Below, piece by piece: positions 34,701 to 46,133 of a stretch of 64,000 nt of DNA. The position numbers and the translations under genes were made by a program. The notes under the pieces are model-generated. The model ran no database searches, was not told where the DNA came from, and saw nothing but the letters and a program-made list of their open reading frames with translations. The DNA lies in the NCBI GenBank assembly GCA_001600455.1, contig BCKC01000002.1, positions 1,178,001 through 1,242,000 of the forward strand. Reading direction: 5' to 3'. Source of the DNA: Endocalyx cinctus (taxonomy: Eukaryota > Ascomycota > Sordariomycetes > Amphisphaeriales > Apiosporaceae). Numbering within the stretch: the first letter of the stretch is position 1; every line of letters begins with the position of its first letter.

Positions 34701-35488
34701 ATTGTTAGCCAATCGATCAGGAAAAGTAGATGCATTGCTACATCGTTGTAATTCAAGAAGTCATACCCTCCCACTCACGCTATCCTTTGCAAGCTTCTTC
34801 CTACTCTCACTTTCTCTCCTTTCGTTCGCTCTTTTTTTCCTCTTGTATGGTGTGTGTGTATGTGTATGTATGTGTGAGGAGGTTCATATAGCATAATGTT
34901 CTAGCCGCCTATCTTTTAACCTTTTGTTCTGTTTCTATATTGAAAATCTGTCCCACACTTTTCTTACTTTCCTTCCGTCACCTCTTTGATAATCCTCATA
35001 CGTTTTTAAACCAAAACCATCTCGCTAATTCTCATACAATTCCTGCTCTATACTAATAATACCAACTACTCACCCTCGAGGTCGCGATCATTACGAATAC
35101 TCTCTTTCTTCCCCTCTTTTCAACTTTTTTATTTTTATTTTTTTATTCTTATTTATTTTTGGCTTCATTATTTTTATGAATTAAAACTTAATATTTCGGC
35201 CTTTGTATTTTGACCGTCAACAACTCATCATCACTTTTCGAATCGAAAACAAGCTCGGCGCATATAGTCTCTTAGTCATCAACCAACTGGAACAAAGGCC
35301 ATCCAGGACAACAAAGGGTCACCAACATTAGACCGCATCATATTCATTATTCTAGCTCGACGTATATCTAAGCTTGTTCTTATGAATCGCTATGGCATTG
35401 GTTACGATTATAATATAGTTTTCGGACTGAATAATCCTCTCCTGCAGCTAAGAAATCGTACAGCTTCGGGCCCAGCCCTCGACGGAGG
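31730..35488. other. 3.8 kb intergenic region between divergent RCE1 and the serine-rich membrane protein gene
   Basis: No supported gene. It contains a CTCCT pentanucleotide repeat (32739-32766), two similar CATACCTAGGTAGTA copies (about 32559 and 34445), TATATA stretches near 33110, a poly-T tract of about 25 nt (33704-33729), a TGTG/TATG microsatellite (34849-34876), and pyrimidine-rich DNA from 34900 toward the start codon. A possible extra 5' coding exon of the downstream gene lies at 35382-35400. Confidence 0.5.
32739..32766. repeat. CTCCT pentanucleotide microsatellite
   Basis: Five to six direct copies of CTCCT (ctcctctcctctcctctcct) in the RCE1/serine-rich gene intergenic region. 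Confidence 0.85.
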
Positions 35489-38342
35489 ATGTCATCTTCG
35501 ACGTCGTCCTCGTCAACCAACTCGTCGAGAACGCCGCTGCATGAGAGATCAAACTCGGAGAAGAATAAATTGCAAATCCGCGTGGTTCCCTATTCTCCTC
35601 CGAGGCCAGCGCACGATGCAGAAAGCTCCAGTCAAGCCGAATCGGCCACCAGAAGGGAAAGCGCTCATCGCGCAAGTCACGATGATGAGCCAGTCAGCAG
35701 CAGTAATTGGACGGTGACACCTCCTTTGTACGAGAAAGGCCAAGAATCTCCCGAACCGAATTTACCATCTTTGTCTTCTTCGCCTATTTCACCTACGAGT
35801 TCTTTTGCAAGGGTTAAGGGCAAGGATGTTTCAGGATCAAGGCTGGCACTCGAGTCGTCTGGCGAGCACACTGCCCCACCCGCCCCTTCCAGCAACAGAT
35901 CCTCGTACAGTAGCAGTAATATTAGACGTATTAACTCACCAACTGTACCCTCCCGAGACGAATCCGGTTCAGTATCGCCATCTTGGAAAAGATCTTACTC
36001 TAGACGAGATAATTTCATCAACGTCCACTCAGACAAGACCTTTTCTATAGTTTTAAAGCCAACCAATACGACGCGTTCCGACAAATCCAAATCGAGCTTA
36101 AGTGCCAGCATAACGTCCCCCCCTCTATCTAACGTGTCAACTGTGAGTTCGCATGATCACGCCCTGTTTGATGCATCAACGGAAGATCAGCGTAGTTCTC
36201 CGTCCAGTTCATTAACCGAGCGTGGTTTCTCGCCTGAGACTCCCGCCTCCCCGTTGGTGTCTGCGGAATTGCCTGAAAGTCGCGTAGAGTCTTCGCCTTG
36301 GAACTATCGCATGGTCGGTGGTTTGCGTAAGGTCGAGAAGACTCCCGATTTGAGGAGCAAGGGCAAAGGAAAAGAAGTTGATACTTCTGCTGAGCTACCG
36401 CCATTACCCGAAGAACCAGTCACACCCACCAGGCCGAGCCTCCCGCTCGCCGCCAAATCATCCTTTAGCTCGCAATTAACCGACTCGACTATCGAAGAGA
36501 CGACCAACTACAAAGTAATCGGCCGCAGCTCTCCACTTTTACCGGATTCCGACAGCATCGAAATACCTTCGTCGCCAAGTTCCAACGTCCAGCTTCTGGG
36601 CCAATCCTCGCCCGCTCAGACACTCGCGTCGACTCCCGGCGAGAACCGATTCCTCGACACACCCGGAAGCAGGAACTTCGTCGTACACGCCAACACTTCT
36701 CCCACATCATCGTTTGCCACATTCTCGCGCCGTCCGCGACGTTATTCTTCGGAAGATAGTCTCAGGCCCGACCTTCAATCGCAATATTCTCAGGAAAGCC
36801 TCTCGATACAACCGCTGAGGCCGCGAAAGAGACCCTCGAGCGAAATATTAAATTACAGGAACCAGTCGAAGGAATCCCTCCGCAGCCGGGCGAACTCGTT
36901 TTCCTCCATATCGAGCGTGATCAGCGAAGACGCCGCGTCTCTCCCGAACGTCGTCCGCCTCCACGGGACCCCGTCGACCTCGTCCATCCCGCGCTCTTCA
37001 TGGGCAGCACCGCCGGTCGGCTTCGGGGCACACAGGGCACGGATGGAGCAGCATCAATGGAGCGCGCAGCTTTCGACCGTCATGTCGGAGTACGAGGGCA
37101 GCGACCGGGGCTCCCGCGTCGTCTCGCCCGTCGGCTCGTACCCGGACCGACGTAGCAGCGGCGTCGCGAGCCGGCAGAGCTGGCAGATGCGGAGCATCTC
37201 GTCCTCCCTGGCCGATCCGATAGAGCCCGCCAGATCCCACTCCCGAAACGACTCGTTGGAACGTCCGGCGCCCGCGTTCATGCGCAGCGCCCGCGAACTT
37301 CCCAGCCCGCCGCTCTTCACCGTCACGGATCACGACGAGCACGGAGACGGTCTGGCCGATCTCCAGCAGCTTCACACCCTCCAATCCAAGTCTTCCCGGT
37401 CTCGCTTAGGCCTAGGCTTCCTTTCGCGACAATCGTCGAACCAAAGTATGCGCTCGGCCGCTAGCGGCAGCTCGAACATGACCAGTAGCATACCCACATG
37501 GGCGAAGTAAGTCTTGCCAACTTTTTTTTTTCTAACTCTGCCTTCCGTATCAATTCTTCTAACGCGTTTTTATTCTTAGGCTTTACTACGGAAGCGGTGA
37601 AAGGCGCTGGTTAGCGGCACCTTCGATAATATCGGAAGTTAGCGACAGTCGTCCCGGCAGCTCTTGGGGCGCGAGCGGCTCCCCGAGCCTGAACCAGTTC
37701 TCGCACAGTATCCGCAACCCCCGGCGACGACCGAGAGAAGTGCAGCAGGACGGCGATCGGCCGACGTCGATGACGGTCACGTCCGGCGGTCTCACCATTC
37801 AGAGAGGGATCACCAAGAAGTCCTCGAGCATATGGTCTCCTCACCTGCGCCTGGATCATAGGGCCACTCGGTACAGCGTGTGGGTCCCGCCTTCGGTGAC
37901 CTGGTCCACGGACAGCGATGGGGTATTCGGAAAACGCAACATCCAGCTTATCTTATTCGTTGCGGGATTCGTGTTCCCATTTGGTGAGTTTGTTCTCTCC
38001 TTTTTTCTTTCTTTCACGATGGTTTTTTTCCTTTGGTAGCAGCATACTAATACAAATTATGAAATGATAGCCTGGATGATTGCCGCCCTCCTNCCCCTCC
38101 CGCCGAAACCCGAGCTGGAGATGAGAGAGCGCGATAACAGCACCTCGGAGCTGGGCATTCCCGAAGAACCCGAACCTCTCCGCTACCGTGCCATGGCGGC
38201 CAACGACACGCGATACCAGAACGCTCGCTGGTGGAGAAATCTTAATCGGTTTATGTCTATCGTTGGGTTGTTCGTTCTGGCTGCCATCGTCACCCTCGTC
38301 GTGCTCGGCGTTCGACAGAACCTTGGTGGGGGCGATTCATGA
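35489..38342 (+). CDS. Serine-rich protein with C-terminal two-helix membrane anchor, function unknown
   Basis: Exons 35489-37506, 37580-37983, 38071-38342; 897 residues. The first ~780 residues are disordered and extremely Ser/Pro/Arg-rich, with many SP/TP and RxxS phosphorylation-like sites. Near the start is TPLHERSNSEKNKLQIRVVP then YSPPR, a block I recall from uncharacterised fungal serine-rich proteins. After KLYYGSGERRWLAAPS the protein has two hydrophobic helices: NIQLILFVAGFVFPFAWMIA followed by LLPLPPKP, and FMSIVGLFVLAAIVTLVVLG, separated by an acidic then RWWRN-containing loop. That suggests a hairpin anchor with a long cytosolic tail. The splice sites are canonical. The unresolved base at 38093 is a third-codon position (CTN, Leu). 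A 20-codon 5' extension via an exon at 35382-35400 is possible. I do not recognise a biochemical function. Confidence 0.85.
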
Positions 38343-40383
38343 AAAACCGAACGAGTGACAGCCCTCTCAAGCTAACACACCCACGAGCTTCTCACGCGAC
38401 CTAATTTTGAACCATTTTTTTCAAAAGATTAATTTTCTTTTCCATATTCATTCTCATTTTTAGACGGGTCCCTCTACTGCGATCTTATTTTTTAATACCT
38501 TGATTACGCACCTCCCTCTCGCCATCCACAAACGACACGCCAACGCCCCTTTTCGTAGGAGGGATCAAAACCCGAACTGAGCACAACGATAGACGAAACC
38601 AACGATTTTCCTAACCTGTTTAATCACGCGAAGTTCACGACTGAAAAAAACAACACACTTTTTGACGAGCCTATTATTTGCCGTTATCGATAGACTCATT
38701 TTGTTCCAAAAACACGGGGTACTCTTTTTTTAACTTTTGCTTTTTTTCCTTTAAAAGCCTCGGGAAACGAACGATGATGATTTGATAGAAAGACGAAACA
38801 AAACAACCAAAAGTCGAGATATCAAAAACCACACACACACATACACACGCTCCATACTCTACGCTCTTTACGACTGCCATGGTCTCATTTTTCCAACTAA
38901 ATACACTCACTATTTATGTATAACACATACATCAAACTTCGCTGTTCTTCGGACGCCGTCACACGATCTTTAACTGAAACTAAGAAATTACGATCTTTAT
39001 TTTACACATGTAAACATCACGATCTTTGTTTTTATGCTACACACGCATTCGCAAATCTTTACACTTTATCGTTTTCTCTCTTGATTTCGATTTCTCTTTC
39101 ACTTCTTCAATCACATTTTTACATTTTCAACCCTGTATAACTAGCTACATAACACACATACACGGATATCTACTTCTTCACAACAACAATCTAACATCTA
39201 TTTATTTCACTTCTTCATCTTCACTTCAATATTTCTTCATCATCTCCAAAAATGATAAGAAGAAATCAAAGTTATCTTGCATTCTACCCGGACGGAGAAG
39301 AGAAGGAGGAGTAAGGAGAAAAGGGGAGGGCACTTGCGGTTTGCCCCCAAAAACTTTTTTTTTTTTATTATCTTGTAACAATAAACAAACAATACTTGCT
39401 TTCTGGAAATGGGAGAATTGGAAATGGGTTAAGGGACTCGACAAAAGAAAAGAAAAAAAAAAAGCAAAAGAGGTGGAAAAGAAGAAGAATATGGAAGTGC
39501 TTTTTTTAAGGAGGAAAAAAAAAATCGACATTATACCCCTTCAAGTTTTATTTTTTTTTGCCTAGCGATTAGTTTTTTTGTAGTTTAGCTACCACCTTTT
39601 TTTTATATATATTTTTATTTTGGAAAAATAAAAATAATAAAAAATATGATATTTTAGATGTTATTCTTTCTCATTGCTTCTTTGTTTACTTCCCTCTTGT
39701 GACGTATTAAATATCTTCATATGCTAGTTACGTAAAATATCGATGTACTATCCACGTTTTATAAAAAAGAAAGAAGCAATAGCAGTTCCTCAATCTCCTC
39801 ATGTACGCCGCAAGGCTGTTATCGAATTGATGGTGAGTTTCTCCATGGTTAACTATCGGTTACGTAGACCGCGATGGCTTGCATACCTCTATATGTAGGG
39901 TGCATAGGACGTCAAAATAAGGGGACAGATAAAACCGACGGTCAAGTGAACGACACTATCGATATCTATTTCTTAAATATATAATAATATATTCGATAAG
40001 CCTACGAAGATGAACTAACTAATAGGTATAAACATAAACATATTTTCGCCATTGTTTTATCCTCTCTAGTCTATTGAGTCGAGTCGCGTAATGCAACAAA
40101 CAAGTTCCGTATCCTATCCCCAGCGCTTCTTCTCCTATTACCATTATTAATCCTCGAATTAAAGAGCAAGCGGATAAATGTTTATAAACTCTCAAGACAT
40201 CATAACCGACTAACCTATTTCTTGTTCAATAACAAACAGTAATAAGTGAATACTGACAATTCCAAGGGACCTTCTCTCCCATCGTTGCATGTTCTGTTCT
40301 ACCTAGGTATTCACTTACCCAAAGAGTTGCAGAAATAGAGTAGAGGGTTCCCCCCCTTATTCCATTATCGTCGTTCTTCGCAA
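38343..40383. other. 2 kb intergenic region between the serine-rich gene and ALE1 (convergent)
   Basis: 3' flanks of two convergent genes. It is rich in poly-A and poly-T runs (39350-39620), with a CA microsatellite at about 38830-38848 and CTT/TTC-rich DNA at 39160-39245. A 179-codon plus-strand frame at 39026 is a low-complexity translation of this DNA. One ACCTAGGTAT motif lies at 40301-40310. Confidence 0.5.
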
Positions 40384-42455
40384 TTACTTCTTCTTTTTCA
40401 ACTCTTTCGATTGCTTTACCTCTTCAAACTCCTTCTTTTTCTTCTCCACCTCGGTCTTGAATTCCTGCAGGGCCTCGTCGATATCCTTGCCGGGATCCGC
40501 ACTAAGGCCGAGGACGGGCTCCGAGCCCTTACCGCCGGCGGCGATGCTTTCTTGGCTGGCGGTGCGGGAGAGGCTGACGCGGGAGCCCGAATCCGCGTTG
40601 CGCTGCTCAAGCTTCTTGCGGAGAACCGACTTAGCCGGGGAGGCAAAGAAAGCGAGCGAGGCGCCCGTCCAGAGGATAGCGTAGAAGTAGACGCGCGACC
40701 AGACCGTGATCGACTCGTCCAGCCGGAGGATGACAAACGGCGCCGCGGCGAAGGAGAAGGTGGCCTGGGTGGCTAGCCAGGACGCCACGTCGTAGTACTT
40801 CTTGCTCGGGAGCGGCTTTTGCGTCGCGGGGTCGAGGAAGAAAGGTCGAACGTTTCGACGGTAGTCTGGAGTAAGATGTCTTAGTTCTCGGATCGCTCAT
40901 GAAATAACAAACAAGAAATAGTAAGAAAGAGGAGAGAGGGTCCGACTCACGTTTAGCGGCAGTCTGGATGAAGCTGGCTAGTACAAAGGCTAGGTAGTAA
41001 CCGGGATAGAAACCATGCCAAATGGCGCTAGTCACGAAAGTCGCCATACTCGCGCGGAATCCAGGCTTCCTATTCCTGGGAGTCACGCGCAGGTAAATGT
41101 AATATCGTAGCCACTTGTTTGTGTTCATGTTCCAGTGCTCGAGGTAGGCACGGCTGTTCTGGGCCGTCTCGACACCCCAAGGGTTGATGTTTTGCAATCT
41201 GTTCCACGAAACCTTACCCGTCGTCGGGTCCACGCCGTTATAACCGAGACCGGCGAGGATGCACGAACCCTCCGCCATGAACCATACACCGTAGTATTTC
41301 GTACGGGCGGTGAAACCAACCATGTGCAGAATAAAGACCCGACGTAACCAACTGTAGGTCATGTAGCGGTCCGAAAAGAGCACGTCGGTGCCGTACCAGC
41401 TGCCCAAGTTAATAAACAGGAAGATCCAGAACAAGCCGCTAGCCAGCTTCCACATGGCAGGGGTAGCACTTCTGGGGATCTTGCGCTTTTTCCTCGTCGG
41501 CGGCTTCTTGGACGGGTCCAGGTTGGCGGGCACGTCGAACATGGTGCAGTCGATCCAGCGGTGGTACTCGTTATAGTCGAACGCCGGGCCGGCCATCAAG
41601 GAGGGGAAGAACATGACGTAGCCGGCGTAGTCCAGGAAGCCCGGCAGCTTGACGATTCTGCGGTCCTTCTGGAAGTCGCTGAGCTGGTCTTCGGGCAGAG
41701 TGCCGTCGGCGACGTTCCAGGCAAAAGCCGATAGCTTCATGAGGAGGACCATCTGCGCTCCGGTGATATCGACGGTGGCGGGGTCATCGGCAAACTGTCG
41801 AATAAGCTGGTTCGCCGACATGTGACCCATCAGGAAGACGAATGCGATCCATGGCATGTAGGGAGATGTTCGCATGTAGTACGCGAGAGCATAGGTACCA
41901 CCGGCGGTGATAAGTAGGGTTCGTACACCGGTCCATAAAGAGTATAAGCCTACTAGGTAAAACAAGCCACCGCTAAAGTTTTAAACGACCAACTAGTTAA
42001 CATCTATATCCTCTTTCCCGCCCTCGTAGGAAGTCATGACGTAGAAAGGTCGGTCGTACCTTATTATGAAGATGTTCTTGTATTCGGGACGAGCATCGGG
42101 GACACGCTTCAGGATACCAGCGAGAGGATAGGAGAGTAGGAAAGAGAAGATAAGTTTAACTATATGTTCATGCAAATGTTAGTCTAAAACGTACTAGTGA
42201 TGCAGCCGGTAAGAAAATAGAAGGTGAAGAGGAACAGGAGTAGAAGGAGGAAGAGGGGTGATTTTGAGACCAATAAAAAAAAAAAAAGACCTACGTTCAT
42301 CTGGAGAGGCACCTATAAGGCCAGAGAGTACCTCGAAAGCTATTTTAAATTTAAATATTAGTTTTTAAGAAGTTAAGAAGTTATTAATTATCTGAGTAAC
42401 AATAGAAAATCATTGCTATGTCATCGTACGTACGGTAATTGATGTAGGGTAACAT
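40384..42455 (-). CDS. ALE1: Lysophospholipid acyltransferase Ale1 (MBOAT family)
   Basis: ER-membrane enzyme that reacylates lysophosphatidylcholine, lysophosphatidylethanolamine and lysophosphatidic acid using acyl-CoA (Lands cycle). Exons 42455-42434, 42339-42295, 42159-42060, 41972-40951, 40865-40384; 556 residues. Three short 5' exons (22, 45, 100 nt) give MLPYINYPFEVLSGLIGASP, then DELKLIFSFLLSYPLAGILK, both conserved in Ale1. The MBOAT active-site His is H375 in TSAIWHGFYPGYYLAFV, with the partner block EHWNMNTNKWLRYYIYLR at about 334-351 and PSLMAGPAFDYNEYHRW. The last exon supplies RPFFLDPATQKPLPSKKYYD. The C-terminus is lysine-rich (ELKKKK), like an ER-retrieval tail. Multiple membrane helices. 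Phases close across all four introns. Confidence 0.95.
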
Positions 42456-43801
42456 GGTTGGAACAAGCTTTAGGATTCGATAATCATGAGTTTTTGACTA
42501 GGAAACCTTGCACTATATAAGAGGAATACATAGAAGAGAGAGAGACAAAAATAAGTGTGAAGTTTAAAAAAAAAAAAAAAATGAGGAGAATAAAGGGTTT
42601 ATATTTTTGTTATAAAAAAATAAGAAAAATAATAAATAAATAGAGGGTCTATATAATATCCATGACCACAGGATATTATTGATTTAAGAGACAAGTGACC
42701 TTGGGAAACGAGACTCGAGTCAACGAGGTGAAAAAAATCAAACTCAACTATATTTTCTTTTTCTTTTTTTTTTTCTTTGGTATCGAAGAAGCTAAGCTGT
42801 CGCTGGTTAAGCTACCTTCTATTAAAACCCTTACCCTGCAGTTTTACTCTGTTTTAGGCTCTGCAGGCCCTGGTGATGTCACTTGTCACTTGCACATGTG
42901 GAACTCAGCTGCCCTTAAAACACTTGGAAGTGTTTATGTCATTGGTTGACATGTGCTTAGTTGAGTGGTTCTCACTCCAAAAATCCAAAAGAAAAATCAA
43001 GTTCCCCCCAACAGTCAACAATTCTACGTAGTATCCATCATAAGTGTATCTAATATACGGGGTTACATATATACAAGTACTATCACCAGATAATAATAAC
43101 CATAATAATACCATCCTACAAGTATATTTGAATTATTTTGAATCAGTCATATGTTATGTTTTATATCATTTCTTAAATCTCATTCATCTATTTATCGTCT
43201 TTCTTAATAATAAACATAAATTTAATCAGAAATAGTAATACCGTATTACATGACACCTAATACACCTCATTCATAGAACCCGGCCCCTAAATTTGACGTT
43301 AATTTTTTCTTGTTTTCCTTTTTAAGACCGGTTCATCACTAGGACCACTGCCTCCTTTACTACGCCGGGTGGGAAAAAAGTAATAAAAAAATAAAATAAA
43401 AAGAAATATCCATGAACAATCTCTACCTCTGTCGACCTCTCGTATTTCGTCAAATCGAAGTAAGGAGACAGAGTTGGAAAGAAAATGGAATGAAATAGGA
43501 GGGGGAAAACGAAGTCTATACCAGAACGATAATTGTTTTCTTTTTTTTTTTTCTCACTTCGTCAGTAATCTCAAAAAATTAAATTATTACACAGCATAAT
43601 AGTCGAAGGGGAGCCTCCAGGGTGTTCGACCGCATATCGCGGTTATTAGAAGTAGTCTAATAAAATAGCCTGCAACTTCTACCTCGTTTTCTTGGAAAAA
43701 AAAATCTGATAATTCAGTGATATCCTCTGTATTACGAGATCATTCTTCTTTTCTTTTTTTTCTTATAGAAAAAAAAGCTGACAGCAAAATTTCACCCCTT
43801 C
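42456..43801. other. Intergenic region between ALE1 and VRG4
   Basis: ALE1 upstream DNA and VRG4 3' flank, both genes on the minus strand. AT-rich: poly-A at 42565-42581, T-rich runs at 42750-42775 and 43535-43555. No gene, RNA or repeat array recognised. Confidence 0.5.
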
Positions 43802-45205
43802 TTACGAGTTAGCAGCATCGCGGCTGCTCTGTGCGCTGGCACTCATCATCGGTTGTGATGTAGGGAGCGAGTTCTTGGCCACTTCCGATTGCCGCACCTT
43901 AGCCCAAGCGTACACGATACCACTGACGAAACCGATGAAGATGGCCGAAACGCTGCCGAAGGTGACCGGTGCCGAAAAGAAGACGAGGCCGCTGACGGCG
44001 ATCGGCAGCTTGTTGAGGGCGCCCACCATCGAGTACGTAGTCGACGACGTTACGCGGATACACCAGGCCGAGCAGTACGAGATAAAGATAGCCGCCATAC
44101 CCGAATAGATCATGCCGATCAGGAGAGCGTTTCGCGACTCGATCGGGAAGTTCCTGGCCAAGTTCTCGCTAGACCAGTCCTCAACCACGAGAGAGCAGAC
44201 GATAAGAACGGGGATGGTAAGTAAGTTGTTGTAGAACATCGCTGATCAGGGTTAGCTATTAAACCATAATATAAATATTTCGCTGGAGCACTCACTATCC
44301 CAATCCTTGAAGTTCATGCTCTTAATAAACTTCCGTGTTCCCAGGACGAAAGAGGCAGTACAGAAGACGTTAAGAGCCATCCAAGCGTAACCGGCGTTCA
44401 AAGTCGCGAGCGCGGCCGCGGCTTCCGCGGTTTGGCTGGCATGTCGAGTATCGGCCCACGCCGCGATAACCGAACTCATAACCATGAGACCGAACGAGAG
44501 GAGCGCAAGCGGAGTGACGCTTCCGCCAAACCATAGCACTTCACCGTAAGCGATGACGATGATGGTCAAGTTCTTGAAGATGGTATATACGGGAACCGAC
44601 AGATATTGTAGAGACTTGGTGCTCGTGTAGATCATACCGACGAGGAGAAGAGAAATCGGGAACCCTTTTACGATTAAGTTAGCAGGCAAGATCGGATAGT
44701 AGTAGGCTGTTGAACGAGTATCAATTCGTCGACGTACATCGTCTTCCCTTGTTGGGGTCGAAAGGTGCCAGCGTCTTGATTAATCCAGCTTGCTTGCAAA
44801 CTTGAATTGTTAATATGCAGACAATAGACTAGATATTTTTTTTTTTGAGTGAAAGTTAGCCAAGCCAGTCTAATCGACGTATTTTCGCACATGAAGTTTT
44901 CGCGACAGTAACGACAAGAGAAGAAGAGGATATACCTGAACTGCGAGATAGAAAAAGTTGAGGTTCCACTCCGACCCAGAAACGACGTATTTGTTAACGA
45001 CCGTCATCGATATCGACGACAGACAATATGCGAGAATAGATATCATCGGGTTGTTCTCGACTTTGGCGAGCTGCTGCGCAAGCCCACCCTGAACAGGAAC
45101 CCGCGAAGCTCTCGACGGAAGAAAAGTGTCCTTCTCTCCGAAGGGGCTTCGCATACCCGTATCAGGCATACGAATGGCGAAATCTTCGTTCTTCTTGTCC
45201 GACAT
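43802..45205 (-). CDS. VRG4: Golgi GDP-mannose transporter (Vrg4/GmtA)
   Basis: Nucleotide-sugar antiporter that brings GDP-mannose into the Golgi lumen for protein and lipid mannosylation. Exons 45205-44936, 44828-44738, 44664-44296, 44241-43802; 389 residues. The GDP-mannose-binding motif GALNK is at 317-321 ([19 protein letters not shown]), and [11 protein letters not shown] at 246-256 matches the second family motif. [20 protein letters not shown] opens the first helix; [20 protein letters not shown] and [20 protein letters not shown] follow. About ten hydrophobic segments, as expected for the DMT-type fold. Cytosolic Ser/Gln-rich C-terminus. Splice phases close exactly (0, 1, 1). Confidence 0.95.
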
Positions 45206-46133
45206 ATTGAAGGTTCTTGACTATTATCGTGAAAAGTTGCAGGACTAAAATAAAATAGAATTTTATTTTCGTTGCCTATTGTCTTCGATTGGTGTGTCTC
45301 GTGATGGGAAAAAAAGGAGGACGAGATAAGAGGGATCAGATTATGTCGAAATTCGATTTACTTTTTTATCGTATTCTTTGCCGAGCACCATAAACGAGAG
45401 ACGAGATGTTCGACGCAGCGATAAATGAAATCGTAAAAGATCCTTATCGGGAACTGAGGAAAGAAGAAAAAAAATAAATTCTTCAACGAGTGTCGAAAGT
45501 CTTATTATTTTTATTTTTTATTTTTTTCTCTCTGTTCCTGTTTTGGAAAGAAGGGTAAGAAAGGTTAAAATACGAGCTATCAACGCGTGTCAGAGACTGA
45601 AATCAGGGCAATTAGACACTTTTAGACTCCGTCCACCGAATTACTTTACCCCTTGAGTGGCGTCTAGATGAGGCTTAGCGGATCTGAGAGTCCCCCACAA
45701 AATTTAATTTGATCTAAGGTTCGCATTGGCTGAGTTAGTTCTTAATGCCGTGATTCATGCAAGTAATGGGGGTATCCATTATTTCTTAATTGCATGATCG
45801 TATACATACATAGTAGACAGATAAAGACGGATATATTTAGGTCGGTAGAGAGAATATGGTGATAGGTGGGTTTAGACGGAAGAGCATAGAAGATTCAAGA
45901 GGACGAACAGAAACATATTCTTTACTTCATAAAACTCCTGAACAAAAACAAACATGTTTTTTTTTTTTTTTCCCAAACATTATCACAAGAAATCAAGAAA
46001 TATTCCGTAACTCCTATATAGCGAACCTAGATCAATGACCTCGACAACTCCCCCAAACAACACCTCAGATACTAAAATACTGATTTTGTCCCATATATAA
46101 TTTATAGTGACTTTCTATACGGTGGAACCCATT
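45206..46133. other. Intergenic region between VRG4 and the short-chain dehydrogenase gene
   Basis: VRG4 upstream DNA and 3' flank of the dehydrogenase. Contains T/A-rich runs at 45465-45530 and a poly-T run at 45957-45972. No coding or RNA feature recognised. Confidence 0.5.

Noticed and set aside
39026..39565. 179-codon plus-strand frame between the serine-rich gene and ALE1
   Set aside because: Low-complexity Phe/Ser/Lys translation of homopolymer-rich 3' flanking DNA.
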